The position numbers were made by a program, and so were the translations under genes. The notes below the pieces were generated by a model that saw nothing but the letters and a program-made list of their open reading frames with translations, did not search any database and was not told the origin of the DNA. Below are positions 43,300-53,300 of a stretch of DNA of 56,034 bases, piece after piece. The stretch covers positions 1 through 56,034 of the forward strand of contig NZ_JANXTI010000082.1 in NCBI RefSeq assembly GCF_025352425.1, written 5' to 3'. Origin of the DNA: Flavobacterium sp. Lineage in GTDB: Bacteria; Bacteroidota; Bacteroidia; Flavobacteriales; Flavobacteriaceae. Every line of letters begins with the position of its first letter. Position 1 is the first letter of the stretch.

Positions 43300-44154
43300 A
43301 TGAAAAGAATTATTTTCGTTTTAGCAACTATAATTGCTAGCTATGTACTTAACGCTCAGGTAAAAACTCCCCAACCAAGTCCCCATTCTACATTAACACA
43401 AGTTGTTGGGCTGACTGATGTAACAATAGATTATTCCCGCCCAAGTGCCAAAGGAAGAATTATTTTTGGAGATTTAGTACCTTTCGGTAAACTTTGGAGG
43501 ACAGGTGCCAATGCAAATACAACCGTTTCTTTTAGTGAAGATGTCGTAATTAATGGTACTACACTAAAAAAAGGTAAATATGCTTTATATACTACGCCAA
43601 AAGCTGATATGTGGGAAGTGGTTTTCTATACAGATTCAGATAATTGGGGAACACCGGACAACTGGGATGCTAATAAAGTCGCTGTTTTAGTCAATGTTGA
43701 TCCTGTTGCCCTTAATAATGCAGTGGAATCATTCACTATTTCGGTTGGTAACCTAACCAATGATAGTGCGACTTTGGATATTGCCTGGGAGAAAACAATG
43801 GTTTCTGTAAAGTTTGACGTTCCTACACAAAAAACCGCAATGGCAAGTATCGAAAAAGCGTTAGCCGGGCCAACAGCCGGGGATTATTTTTCTTCAGCTC
43901 AATATTACTTTCAATCAAATGGTGATTTGAACAAGGCATTAGAATATGTCAATAAAGCGACTTCTATGACAAAATCCGGAGAAGATGTTCCGTTTTGGTA
44001 CTTGCGTCAAAAATCGCTAATCCAGGCAAAATTGGGTGACAAAAATGCTGCAATTGCAACTGCAAATTTATCGTTGGCCGGAGCAACTAAAGCCAAAAAT
44101 AATGACTATGTTAAGATGAATAACGATAGTATAAAAGAATGGAGTAAAAAATAG
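43300..44154 (+). CDS. secreted DUF2911 protein with TPR-like C-terminus
   Basis: 284 aa with a signal peptide (about 1-20, IIFVLATIIASYVLNA). The DUF2911 core includes DVTIDYSRPSAKGRIIFG (about 45-62), GKLWRTGANANTTVSF and KYALYTTPKADMWEVVFY. The C-terminal 80 residues are helical, TPR-like. Common in Bacteroidota; function unknown. Ended by the hairpin at 44180-44214. Confidence 0.87.
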   Translation: MKRIIFVLATIIASYVLNAQVKTPQPSPHSTLTQVVGLTDVTIDYSRPSAKGRIIFGDLVPFGKLWRTGANANTTVSFSEDVVINGTTLKKGKYALYTTPKADMWEVVFYTDSDNWGTPDNWDANKVAVLVNVDPVALNNAVESFTISVGNLTNDSATLDIAWEKTMVSVKFDVPTQKTAMASIEKALAGPTAGDYFSSAQYYFQSNGDLNKALEYVNKATSMTKSGEDVPFWYLRQKSLIQAKLGDKNAAIATANLSLAGATKAKNNDYVKMNNDSIKEWSKK

Positions 44155-44179
44155 TTTATTTTTTTATCAATATAATAAT

Positions 44180-44214
44180 AACCACGATTTCCTTATAGGA
44201 TTTCGTGGTTTTTT
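44180..44214. terminator. terminator shared by DUF2911 and the SSS symporter
   Basis: AACCACGA / TCGTGGTT with an imperfect inner stem (TTTCC/GGATT) and a T-run. It touches the stop of the convergent symporter gene. Confidence 0.7.
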
Positions 44215-45934
44215 ATGCAACAACTTTTTGTTTGCTCTTTAAAACGAATTGGGCAAGCATCGATAAAATTACGGTAAGCGAAGCCCCGATAAAATTCAGC
44301 CATAGATAACCTAATTTTTCCTGCCCAGTTGGATAGATATGAATGGTGTAGTAGTAAATAAAAAATATAGTAATCTGACTGACAACCGCACTATAGAAAA
44401 TGGCATTGGCTTTCACAAACTTAATATAAAAGCCAACTAAGAACACACCTAAAACTGTTCCGTAGAAAATGGAACCTACAATATTAACCAACTGAATCAG
44501 ATTTTCAAACAATGTGCCTACGCAGGCAAAACCAATTGCTATCACGCCCCAAAGCAAGGTGAAAGCCTTTGTAGCATTTACAAAGTGTTTTTCTGTTTTT
44601 TCTTCAGTAATGTTTCTTTTATAGATATCGATTGCCGTGGTCGAAGCCAATGCGGTTAAACCGGAAGCAGAAGAAGACATCGCAGCAGAAAGAATTACTG
44701 CCAACAAAAGTCCGATTAAGCCTGAAGGTAAATAGTGCAAAATGAAATAGATAAATACATAATCCTTATCATTGGTTTCTGCTTTTTCATCGACTTTGCT
44801 GATGATTACCTTGGCTTCCTCATGCAAATCTTTTTCTTTTCCGGATAGTGAAGTAAGCTTGTTTCTAAGAATCGGATTGTCGTATCCCTGATTTAGGTGG
44901 TCAATATAAAGCAAATTAAATTCTTTCTTTTCCTCTGACAATTGGGCTAATTGCTTTTCGAGCGAATGATATTCACCAGCATATTTTGATTTTTCAATCG
45001 CGGCTTTGTTAACAGGATTGAAATTGAGCGGCACAGGATTGAACTGAAAGAATACAAATACCATTACGCCGGTTAATAAAATAAAGAACTGCATAGGTAC
45101 TTTCAAAAACCCATTCATGATTAAACCCATTTGACTTTCCCGATTTGACTTTCCGGATAAATATCGACCAACTTGTGATTGATCAGTTCCAAAATAAGAG
45201 AGCATCAGGAAGAATCCACCGGTAATTCCGCTCCAGACAGTATACCTGTTTTCAGGATCAAATGAGAAATCTAAAATGTTCATTTTGTCATTGGCACCGG
45301 CAATATGCATTGCGTTAGAAAAAGTCATATCGTTTGGCAGCAAATGCAATATCAAAAAAAACGTGATAATCATGCCTAGCATAATGACAAACATCTGTTG
45401 TTTTTGGGTAACATTCACGGCTTTGGTTCCACCCGCATAGGTGTAGATCATAACCAAAATCCCAATGATAATATTGAGCATGGTTAAATTCCAGCCCAAT
45501 ATAGAGGAGAGAATAATGGATGGTGCATAAATAGTCAAACCTGTACCTAAGCCTCTTTGAATAAGAAATAAAATCGCAGTGAACGACCGGGTTTTTAAAT
45601 CAAATCGCTGTTCAAGATACTCGTAGGCGGTAAATACTTTTAGCTTGTGATAGATAGGAATAAATGTCATTGAGATGACTACCATTGCAATTGGTAACCC
45701 AAAATAGAATTGCACAAATCCCATTCCGTCATGATAGGCTTGTCCCGGAGTTGAAAGAAATGTAATAGCACTGGCTTGAGTTGCCATTACAGAAAGACCA
45801 ACCGTCCACCATGGCGTTTCTTTGTTACCCAGAATATAGTCTTCCACATTTTTGCTTCCTTTGGTTTTATACACACCATAAAAAACAATAAATAAAAGTG
45901 TTACCGATAAAACAATCCAGTCAAGTTGTTGCAT
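44213..45934 (-). CDS. sodium:solute symporter (SSS/SLC5 family)
   Basis: 573 aa with about 13 helices. NVEDYILGNKETPWW, GLSVMATQASAITFLSTPG and the sodium-site SAAMSSSASGLTALAS fit SSS. A hydrophilic insertion at about residues 305-390 (HSLEKQLAQLSEEKKEFN ... LSGKEKDLHEEAKVI) with coiled-coil character separates two helices, which is not standard for SSS. Last gene of the PIG-L operon, 3 bp after the 35-aa ORF. Substrate likely related to what the deacetylase releases (sugars), as inference. Confidence 0.88.
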   Translation of the reverse strand: MQQLDWIVLSVTLLFIVFYGVYKTKGSKNVEDYILGNKETPWWTVGLSVMATQASAITFLSTPGQAYHDGMGFVQFYFGLPIAMVVISMTFIPIYHKLKVFTAYEYLEQRFDLKTRSFTAILFLIQRGLGTGLTIYAPSIILSSILGWNLTMLNIIIGILVMIYTYAGGTKAVNVTQKQQMFVIMLGMIITFFLILHLLPNDMTFSNAMHIAGANDKMNILDFSFDPENRYTVWSGITGGFFLMLSYFGTDQSQVGRYLSGKSNRESQMGLIMNGFLKVPMQFFILLTGVMVFVFFQFNPVPLNFNPVNKAAIEKSKYAGEYHSLEKQLAQLSEEKKEFNLLYIDHLNQGYDNPILRNKLTSLSGKEKDLHEEAKVIISKVDEKAETNDKDYVFIYFILHYLPSGLIGLLLAVILSAAMSSSASGLTALASTTAIDIYKRNITEEKTEKHFVNATKAFTLLWGVIAIGFACVGTLFENLIQLVNIVGSIFYGTVLGVFLVGFYIKFVKANAIFYSAVVSQITIFFIYYYTIHIYPTGQEKLGYLWLNFIGASLTVILSMLAQFVLKSKQKVVA

Positions 45935-45937
45935 GGC

Positions 45938-46045
45938 TTAAAAGAATATTTGCATTAAAACGAAAAAGATAATGATGTAAATGGCATTAACCACTAAGAG
46001 CCAGGTATACCGGTTTTTCCAAGCAGATGTTTTTCTATTTTTCAT
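45938..46045 (-). CDS. 35-aa single-span membrane peptide
   Basis: ATG 46045-46043, TAA 45940-45938. The sequence has a basic N-terminus (MKNRKTSAWKNRYTW) and one hydrophobic helix (LLVVNAIYIIIFFVLMQIFF), so it should sit with N-in topology. It starts 2 bp after the PIG-L gene stop (TAA-TT-ATG) and ends 3 bp before the symporter ATG, so it is translated from the same mRNA with both. It may be a small symporter subunit, like YhdT next to PanF. This role is inference. Confidence 0.65.
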   Translation of the reverse strand: MKNRKTSAWKNRYTWLLVVNAIYIIIFFVLMQIFF

Positions 46046-46047
46046 AA

Positions 46048-48540
46048 TTATTTTCCTACTGCTATTATATTGGCTAATAATCTAAAAGCGCCGGCAACCC
46101 CTTCGGGAAGCTCCCTAAAGAAACTCAATCCGGTGTAAACATAATATCCCTTTCCATATTTTGCGATTAACAAGGCACCATTTTTAGGTGTTTCACCTTT
46201 GTCATTAGCAGATAGAATAGGAGTGAAGGCTGCGTTCCATTCGTTCGGATAATATAATCCCTGTTCTTGCTTCCAATCCTTAAAATCATCAGTTGTGATT
46301 TTATTTGGATAATTCAATACAGGATGTTTGGGATTCAGAAATCGGACTTCGGCATTTTCTTCGGTTACCCTATCGCGCGAAATCTTTAATGGAAAGGGAG
46401 ATATATCCTTTGTCACCAAATCGTCTGTAGTGTTGTATTGCACAATCATGGTTTTGCCATTTCTCACAAAATCCAACAACACGTTTTGTTTAAAAGCCAA
46501 TGCATTAATTACGTTATAAGCACGAATTCCAGTCATAACGACATCATAGTTTTGGAGCTTTTCTGTAGAAATTTCTTCAGGCTTAATGATGTCAACTTCA
46601 TAGCCCATTTGCGCCAAGCTTTTTGGAACCTCATCTCCGGCTCCCATGATATAAGCAATCTTTTCATTCTTGGTTTTAATTTTCAACCGAATTGCTTTGG
46701 CTTCGGCAGGTTTGAGTACCATTTGTTTGTAAATATGAGGATAGTTGATATCTATTTTGTTTAAATTGAAAGTTTGCCCGTCAACGTTTACAATGCTTTT
46801 GATGCTTATTTCAGTAGTTTCTTTGGATGGAGATACGTTAAAAACAGCTAATACTTCCTTTCCTTTTTTATCAATGGTAAAAAGATTTTCTGCAGGTGAT
46901 ACTTCCCAACCTTCTGGCACATCCAATTTAATATTGCCATTGATACTGTCTTTACCCGCTTTAACTTTTACGGTGACGGTTTTTTCTCTGTCACTGTTAA
47001 AAATATAAACCTTTTCAGCGAATGCTGAAGTCACAACAGGAACAATATCTAGCGGTTGAAACACTTCGCCTTTAACATCGTCATTATATTTATAGGCAAC
47101 GTTTCTTTCAATTGGAATATCGATACCATCAATGTTTACCCAAATGCCAACTTTTAATTGCCTAATGACATCCGGTAAACCAATATTTTCCTGGTTGTCT
47201 ACACGATACATTCCCGTTGTTCCTTTTTCGTTAAGCCAATAAGCATTTGTATAATTGAATTCGTTTGGTATGTCTAATTCAATAGCTGTGGTGTAAGGAA
47301 TATTTTCCCTTAAGTCTGCAATCTTTTGGGAGTCAGAAACATAAACCGGAACAGAGCCTATCCCATTCAATTTCATTTTTATTAAACTTCTGTTTATGAC
47401 TTCTACTTTTACTTTTAACTTACTGTTTGGGGTAATTTCCTGTACATCAGAAACAGCTTCAAAATAAAGTCCGGCGCAACCTTCAATAATTTTTATAAGC
47501 GCTGCAGATTTTACTGTTTGCCAATGTGAATTGTCTAAGTTTTCAATTAAACCATACGCTTTTATTAATTCAGGGATACTGGCTGACGGGTTTTTAAAAT
47601 CAAAGTTTTTTTCGACACCAGAAAGAATATCTCCGATTGCTTTTCCGCCTTTTATCCGATTCCAAGTGGTGTCAATACCATCAAAAATGTTTGTTTTGTC
47701 TTTGAGAGCATCACCTTTCAGGAATTCTAAATATTCATCATCTTCGCCACGGGTTCCTGTAGAACCAAAACCTTGGGACTGATGACGACTTCTGCTAAGC
47801 GCCGCAATTTCCTGATTGGATTTGCCCAATGATTGATAATAGGTGCCAATCTGCAGCTTACTTAAATTGCTTTTGTCTGCGGCTTCAAATTTTTCCTTGC
47901 TCCCATAAAACCACCAGGAAGTGTTAAAAAACAAGCGTTTAGGTTGCCATATTGTTGTGTATTGCAACTGATTTGGAAAAATATTTGCATCATTTACTTT
48001 ATCAAAAGCTTCATAACTCAACATTGCAGATGACGTGTGATGGCCATGTGTCGTTCCAGGAGAACGGTGATCAAAGCGATTGATGATTACATCGGGCTGG
48101 AATTTCCGAATAACCCAAATGATGTCACTTAGCACTTGCTCTTTGTCCCAAATCTGCAATGTTTCATCTGGATTTTTGGAGAAACCAAAGTCATTTGCAC
48201 GTGAAAAAAATTGTACGCCGCCATCAATTTTCCGGGCTTCTATAAGTTCTTGCGTTCGGATAACACCAAGTTGCTCACGTAATTCCGGACCGATTAAATT
48301 TTGTCCACCATCGCCGCGAGTCAATGATAAATAACCGGTTTGCGCTTTGATATCATTGGATAAATAAGCAATTAACCGCGTGTTTTCATCATCAGGATGT
48401 GCTGCAATATATAAAACTGAACCTAAGAAATTTAATTTTTGGATTTGATTGTACAGTTCTACTGCGTTAGGTTCGACAGGTTGTTGAGCCAATCCTTTTG
48501 CGCTTATTATTAGGTAGGATAAGAGTATAATGTATTTCAT
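46048..48540 (-). CDS. secreted PIG-L-family deacetylase, multidomain
   Basis: 830 aa with a signal peptide (1-18, ending ISAKGLA). PIG-L/LmbE deacetylase domain at about 38-290: AHPDDE at 47-52 and HGHHTSS at 165-171 give the zinc ligands. A middle region of immunoglobulin-like beta domains (about 380-620, with NEW/NPCBM-like alternation of VKV strands) follows, then a glutamine-amidotransferase/ThuA-like alpha/beta domain (YIMGAGDEVPKSLAQMGYEVDIIKPEE, VVMTGIRAYNV, and a terminal YGKGYYVYTGLSFFRELP). Probably deacetylates N-acetylated sugars at the surface. First gene of the operon with the 35-aa peptide and the symporter. Confidence 0.85.
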   Translation of the reverse strand: MKYIILLSYLIISAKGLAQQPVEPNAVELYNQIQKLNFLGSVLYIAAHPDDENTRLIAYLSNDIKAQTGYLSLTRGDGGQNLIGPELREQLGVIRTQELIEARKIDGGVQFFSRANDFGFSKNPDETLQIWDKEQVLSDIIWVIRKFQPDVIINRFDHRSPGTTHGHHTSSAMLSYEAFDKVNDANIFPNQLQYTTIWQPKRLFFNTSWWFYGSKEKFEAADKSNLSKLQIGTYYQSLGKSNQEIAALSRSRHQSQGFGSTGTRGEDDEYLEFLKGDALKDKTNIFDGIDTTWNRIKGGKAIGDILSGVEKNFDFKNPSASIPELIKAYGLIENLDNSHWQTVKSAALIKIIEGCAGLYFEAVSDVQEITPNSKLKVKVEVINRSLIKMKLNGIGSVPVYVSDSQKIADLRENIPYTTAIELDIPNEFNYTNAYWLNEKGTTGMYRVDNQENIGLPDVIRQLKVGIWVNIDGIDIPIERNVAYKYNDDVKGEVFQPLDIVPVVTSAFAEKVYIFNSDREKTVTVKVKAGKDSINGNIKLDVPEGWEVSPAENLFTIDKKGKEVLAVFNVSPSKETTEISIKSIVNVDGQTFNLNKIDINYPHIYKQMVLKPAEAKAIRLKIKTKNEKIAYIMGAGDEVPKSLAQMGYEVDIIKPEEISTEKLQNYDVVMTGIRAYNVINALAFKQNVLLDFVRNGKTMIVQYNTTDDLVTKDISPFPLKISRDRVTEENAEVRFLNPKHPVLNYPNKITTDDFKDWKQEQGLYYPNEWNAAFTPILSANDKGETPKNGALLIAKYGKGYYVYTGLSFFRELPEGVAGAFRLLANIIAVGK

Positions 48541-48560
48541 GTAAAGTATTTGCAGTTGCT

Positions 48561-48568
48561 CAAATATA
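48561..48568 (-). promoter_or_regulatory. -7 box of the PIG-L operon (TATATTTG)
   Basis: Perfect TANNTTTG on the minus strand, 20 bp before the ATG. The nearest TTG is only 14 nt upstream, so the -33 is not canonical. Confidence 0.45.
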
Positions 48569-48727
48569 CTAAATCTTGTTCACAATTGTTATTAGTAATT
48601 GATGTGTAATTTATTTAAAAAATTATACATTTTTATGGGAAAAATATAACTAATTTTTAAAATCGTGTAAGGCTTTTTTAGGTAGTATTAACCAACTTTG
48701 TAATGATCTTTAAAACCATATTAAATT

Positions 48728-48970
48728 ATGAATGATACAAATGAGTCTTTTAAAATTTCAGGAGATTGGAAGATACTCTCTAAACTACTGAGACGAAGAT
48801 TTCCGGAACTGACTCCTTCAGATTTAGAATTTGAAATGAATCGGGAAAGCGATTTGCTCAAACGAATTGAAAAACGGCTTAATAAAAAACAAACCGAAGT
48901 AATTGAAATTATTAACAAAACAATACCTAACAAATTTATTAACAATCTAAAAATTAAATATCATGAGTAA
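48728..48970 (+). CDS. CsbD-like small stress protein
   Basis: 80 aa. The pattern SGDWKILSKLLRRRFPELTPSDLEFEMNR... and LLKRIEKRLNKKQTEVIEIIN matches the CsbD fold (GDW, LT-xDL, RIEKR), although the sequence is diverged. It overlaps the next ORF by 8 bp. First gene of the cassette 48728-50204. Upstream ACCAACTTTG is a near -7 box that also occurs before the H1-like gene (AAACTTTG at about 32251-32258). Confidence 0.6.
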   Translation: MNDTNESFKISGDWKILSKLLRRRFPELTPSDLEFEMNRESDLLKRIEKRLNKKQTEVIEIINKTIPNKFINNLKIKYHE

Positions 48971-49118
48971 TCTACTTTACACTGTTGCAGTAATCTTAAT
49001 CATACTGTGGGCATTAGGCTATTTTGCCTACGGAATGGGTAATATAATCCACATTCTTTTAGTCATAGCAATCATTGCTATATTATTTAGAGTTATAAAA
49101 GGAAATGATCCGATATAA
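48963..49118 (+). CDS. lmo0937-family small membrane protein
   Basis: 51 aa, ATG at 48963, TAA at 49116-49118. Sequence reads MSNLLYTVAVILIILWALGY ... GMGNIIHILLVIAIIAILFRVIKG: two hydrophobic helices separated by a YGMGN turn. This is the lmo0937/DUF5670 pattern. It overlaps the CsbD-like gene by 8 bp, so it is translationally coupled. Function unknown; family members are common in stress loci. Confidence 0.75.
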   Translation: MSNLLYTVAVILIILWALGYFAYGMGNIIHILLVIAIIAILFRVIKGNDPI

Positions 49119-49157
49119 AACCGTCTTATAAAGTAATAATTTAAAAATCAGAATAAA

Positions 49158-49484
49158 ATGAAAAATTCAGGAAGTACAAAAAAAGTGGTAGGTGCCCTAG
49201 TTTTAGGAGCGGCCGCCGGAGCAGCAATAGGCGTATTATTTGCACCTAAAAAAGGTTCAGAAACCAGACAAGACATTTCAGATAATGCCAAAAAATTATC
49301 AAACGACCTTAAAAATAAAGTTCAGGGTCACGTAGACGATTTGAAAAATCAAGTGTCTAAAGCTGAAAAATTTCTTCGTGAAAACGTAACAGAAACTAAA
49401 AACACTGTCGAAGATAGATTTGCTAATGCAAAAAGCAATGTAGAACACAAAATTGGCAATGCTATTGATTCAGCGAAAGCCTAA
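49158..49484 (+). CDS. YtxH-domain protein
   Basis: 108 aa. N-terminal hydrophobic, Gly/Ala-rich span ([20 protein letters not shown]) followed by [11 protein letters not shown] and a long amphipathic helix with regular Lys/Asn/Asp heptads ([19 protein letters not shown] ...). A small membrane-anchored coiled coil, in the same architecture as ElaB/YqjD. Second- to third-position gene of the cassette. Confidence 0.85.
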   Translation: MKNSGSTKKVVGALVLGAAAGAAIGVLFAPKKGSETRQDISDNAKKLSNDLKNKVQGHVDDLKNQVSKAEKFLRENVTETKNTVEDRFANAKSNVEHKIGNAIDSAKA

Positions 49485-49511
49485 CTGATATTAACCATTA
49501 TTGTCTTCTAT

Positions 49512-49859
49512 ATGCAACTAAATGAAAAGTTAGAAGCGATTACAAACAGCTTAAAAGAGTATGCTGACACTAATTATGAGCTCATTAAATTGGAGGTAAT
49601 TGATCATTCTTCGGATATAATTTCTGGGTTAGTCAGTACACTCGTAGTTGGAGTTGCATTACTTATATTTCTTCTTTTTGGAAGTCTTTATGCTGCTTAC
49701 TATTTATCAGACTTACTTCAAATGGATTACATTGGTTTTGCTATTGTGGGCGGATTTTATCTTCTCGTTGCACTCATTTTTCATTTCAATAAAAAGAAAT
49801 TAATTGAAAGTCGAGTTTGTGACAATTTTATTAAAAGAAAGATGGCAAAAAAATCATAA
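49512..49859 (+). CDS. phage-holin-like (YqjE/holin-X) membrane protein
   Basis: 115 aa. N-terminal amphipathic helix (LEAITNSLKEYADTNYELIKLEVIDHSS), then two helices (IISGLVSTLVVGVALLIFLLF and GFAIVGGFYLLVALIFHF) and a basic tail. Architecture matches YqjE. There is no lysis gene near, so it is not a real phage lysis gene. Confidence 0.78.
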   Translation: MQLNEKLEAITNSLKEYADTNYELIKLEVIDHSSDIISGLVSTLVVGVALLIFLLFGSLYAAYYLSDLLQMDYIGFAIVGGFYLLVALIFHFNKKKLIESRVCDNFIKRKMAKKS

Positions 49860-49868
49860 TACTAATCT

Positions 49869-50204
49869 ATGGAAGCTAAAGTGATATCGTGCGAAAAGCA
49901 TTTAATGGATAGAATTGCAGAATTGAAAGTCCTCAAAGCGCAACAAGAAGAAGTTATCAGTGCGCAGTTTAAGGAGTTAAAAGATTCTTTAAATATCGGA
50001 ACGGTTTTGAAGGAATCTGTTGCACATATTGCACATGATAAAGAAACCCGAAAAAATCTGGTTACACTTGCAGCTACCACAGGAACAACTTTTCTTATAG
50101 AGAGGGTTATAGGAAGTAATAATAGCATCAAAAGATTTTTCGGTTCAATGCTTGCGGAAAAAGTTTCAAATACGTTCATAGGGAAACTGATTTCTAAGTT
50201 TTAG
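49869..50204 (+). CDS. small hypothetical of the stress cassette
   Basis: 111 aa. Mixed charged N-terminal half (MEAKVISCEKHLMDRIAELKVLKAQQEE) and a C-terminal half with a TTGTTFLIERVIGSNNSIKRFFGSMLAEKVS stretch that could touch the membrane. No domain recognised; it takes the place of YqjK in the YqjD-YqjE-YqjK arrangement. Ends at a terminator. Confidence 0.7.
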   Translation: MEAKVISCEKHLMDRIAELKVLKAQQEEVISAQFKELKDSLNIGTVLKESVAHIAHDKETRKNLVTLAATTGTTFLIERVIGSNNSIKRFFGSMLAEKVSNTFIGKLISKF

Positions 50205-50241
50205 AAGAATATTTTTTAACGCTGAAATTATACGTTATATT

Positions 50242-50280
50242 ATATCAAAAGCCTCTTATAATATAAGAGGCTTTTGATAT
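50242..50280. terminator. bidirectional terminator between the stress cassette and ccsA
   Basis: ATATCAAAAGCCTCTTAT / ATAAGAGGCTTTTGATAT perfect 18-bp stem with a 3-nt loop. Confidence 0.9.
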
Positions 50281-50323
50281 TGATGTATTGTCTAATTGTA
50301 AAACTTGTTATACTATTTTTGGG

Positions 50324-53300
50324 CTAGTTTCTTTTTTTATAATACTTTCGATATTTTGGATAGGTAAGTATTCCAATAATACTTATCGTTCCGACTGAAT
50401 ACCAAATCCAGCTTAATGATTTTGCTTCTCCACTCGCATACGAATGCAAACCAACCAAGTGGAAATTCACACCATAATATGTAAACAAAATCGACAGAAA
50501 TGCATACATTGCCATCAGGTTAAACAGCCATTTATTGCGCAGTAAAGGAACAAAGCGTGCATGAATTACAAACGCATACACCATAATGCTAATCAATGCC
50601 CAGGTCTCTTTTGGATCCCAACCCCAATATCTTCCCCAACTTTCATTAGCCCATTGCCCGCCAAGGAAGTTTCCGATGGAAAGCATTACTAATCCAACTG
50701 TCAAAGCCATTTCATTAATATATGTAATCTCCTTGATGTTCAATTCCATTTTGGCTTTGTTCTTTTCAGTAGTACAAAATATTAACAACAATGAAATAAA
50801 ACCTAAAATCATTCCTAATGCAAACGGTCCATAACTAGCTACAATAACCGCTACGTGAATCATTAACCAATACGAATTCAAAACCGGTTGCAAATTGGCA
50901 ATTTCAGGGTCAATCCAGTTCGCGTAAGCTGCTGTTAATATCATAGCCGATACAAATGCACAGGCAGCAACAGTTAATTTGGATGTACTTTTATAATATA
51001 TTCCGAAAATTACAGCACCTGCAAATTTAATTGAAAATGCAGGTTTCATTTTCCATGCAAATGCCAATCCGAAAAACATAGTTGACCAAGCAACATAAAC
51101 AATGGCTTCATAGGCATTACTCCATGGTGCATGACCCGAAATATACCAGCGGAAAAGTAAAGCTATAGTATGCAAACTGAAAAGCAAACCTATTATTACA
51201 TGCAAACCATTCACTACATTTGTCACCCATTTCCTTTCCTTAAAAATACCGATTATAATAAACAAAAACATCAAAGCTGATGCTGTCAGATACCAATAAG
51301 GCAATTTTTGTAGTATGTCATATTTATTATACAATATTTCATAATCAATCTTTTTATCCGATGGACGAACGGCCTTTCCAAACTTCTTTTGGTAATTTTC
51401 AATGCCTACTAAATACGTATTCGCCATCGTATAATTGTTATCCTGCGTCGCTGTAAGCAAGGCATCAAGATAAACAGGCAAAGCATTTTTAATTGTATCC
51501 AACGCTGTTCCTGTTGGATGATTGGCTTCTAAAAACGAAATCCATTTGTTATTGGTATCTTTCGGAATTGGAAAAATTCGCAATATCTTTCCGCTTAACG
51601 CCGCGTTCAATAGATTAACTTTTTTATCGGTTTCAACAAAATCCTTTTCAAACTGATTGGGATTAGCCGCTTTATAAGATTCGTCCAAATAGGGCGATAA
51701 TTTATAATTTCCCATGTCGTCAAAACACGAACGAAACGTGGCATATTTTGCATCGGGATTAATACCCAGAATTTTTCGAATACTGTCATTACCACTTTTG
51801 ATATAAATCAAAGGAACTTCAAACCAAACGGCAGGAAACTGCGTCATTGAGATAAATGCCTGGTCTGAATTCATCTCGTTGTACCTGTCTTTATGGCTTA
51901 CTTTCCGCAACAATTCGGATGAAAACGTGTTGATAGGTTTCATTCTTCCACCGTCATCCTGGATAATTAATCTGCCGAATTGAGCCGAATGTTTTTCTGA
52001 AACTTTGTATTTATTCAGAACCGAGTCAATCTGTTTTTGCGAAGGCGGATTGTTGGCCTGGCCACCATGATTTTGTCCAAATCCATTAAAAGAAATCAGT
52101 AGAATCAGTACTGATAATAATTTTGCCTTTTTCTTTTTCACATTTTCAAGTTTTCGTTTCAAATCAGCAAATCGTGTGTTTTTAACAAATAATATTGCCA
52201 TCATACAAAAAAACAACATGAAATAACCAATGTACGTAATTGTTGTTCCCCAAAAATCATGATTGACAGAAAGCACCGTTCCTTTTTCGTCCGGATCAAA
52301 CGATGCTTGGAAGAAACGATACCCTTTATAATCTAAAATGTGATTCATAAATATTCTGGCATCAAACTTTTTGGCAGAATCCAAAACGGTAACTTTACTC
52401 TCAAACGAAGAAAAACTTTTCTCCGTTCCGGGATATTTTTGTGCGATGAAATCATTGAGTTTTAAGCTAAAAGGCAGTGTGTACACTTTACTTCCATAAC
52501 TTAGTGTAAACTCCAAGTCGCCCAACTTCACAACCTTTGGTTCGCCTTGCTTTCCTTTGTAGCCAACAAGCGTGACTTCCTGTTCTTTATCGCCGGTTTT
52601 CAAAAGCAGCGTAATCGCATCATCACCATTTTTTGCCCTGAAATCGCCACTTGCTTTATAGGTTTTATTTCCTTTTTTTGGTTGATCCGGAATTACAAAC
52701 TGGGCACCACCAACATTATACAACGAACGATACATCAGGTTTTGAACAGAATCTTTTGTTACTTTTCCCTGCAGTTTGTCAGCCATTCGCATAAATTGTC
52801 CATCGAACGGAGAAGAAATCGTATTGGTTTGTGTATCAATATTAATAGCGCCTTTGGTTGGTTTGTTCAAAGCAAACAACACATTGTGGATATCTTGAAT
52901 TTCGCCCTCTTTCAACATGTGCTCGTGCCGTGTTCCTCCGCCAGATTCTACTAATTTCAAATAAACATTACCCGTAGCTGATTCTTTAATGGTTTCTTTG
53001 GCATCAAGAACAAAATTTTTGTACTCAATTTCAAACGGAATTTTATCAAACTTATCGTCAATAGAAAAATGGTTGTTGGTAACAGGCGACATCAGTAATG
53101 ATTTTTCAAAAACCCTGCGCATCATTTTTCCTTCGTAAATGCCATCAACAAAAACCGTTAAATAATTCTTGTCGGAAAAAAACTGTTTGGAAGTAGCGCC
53201 TTCTCGAATGGGCATCATGCCTTCAAAACTAATATATCGCGTAATAAAAGCACCGGAAATTATAAAGATAAACGACAAATGCAGCAACAGGGTTGCCCAT

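Noticed and set aside
49512..49859. Phage lysis module from the holin-like gene
   Set aside because: No endolysin, capsid, portal or integrase is near; the context is the YqjE-like stress set.
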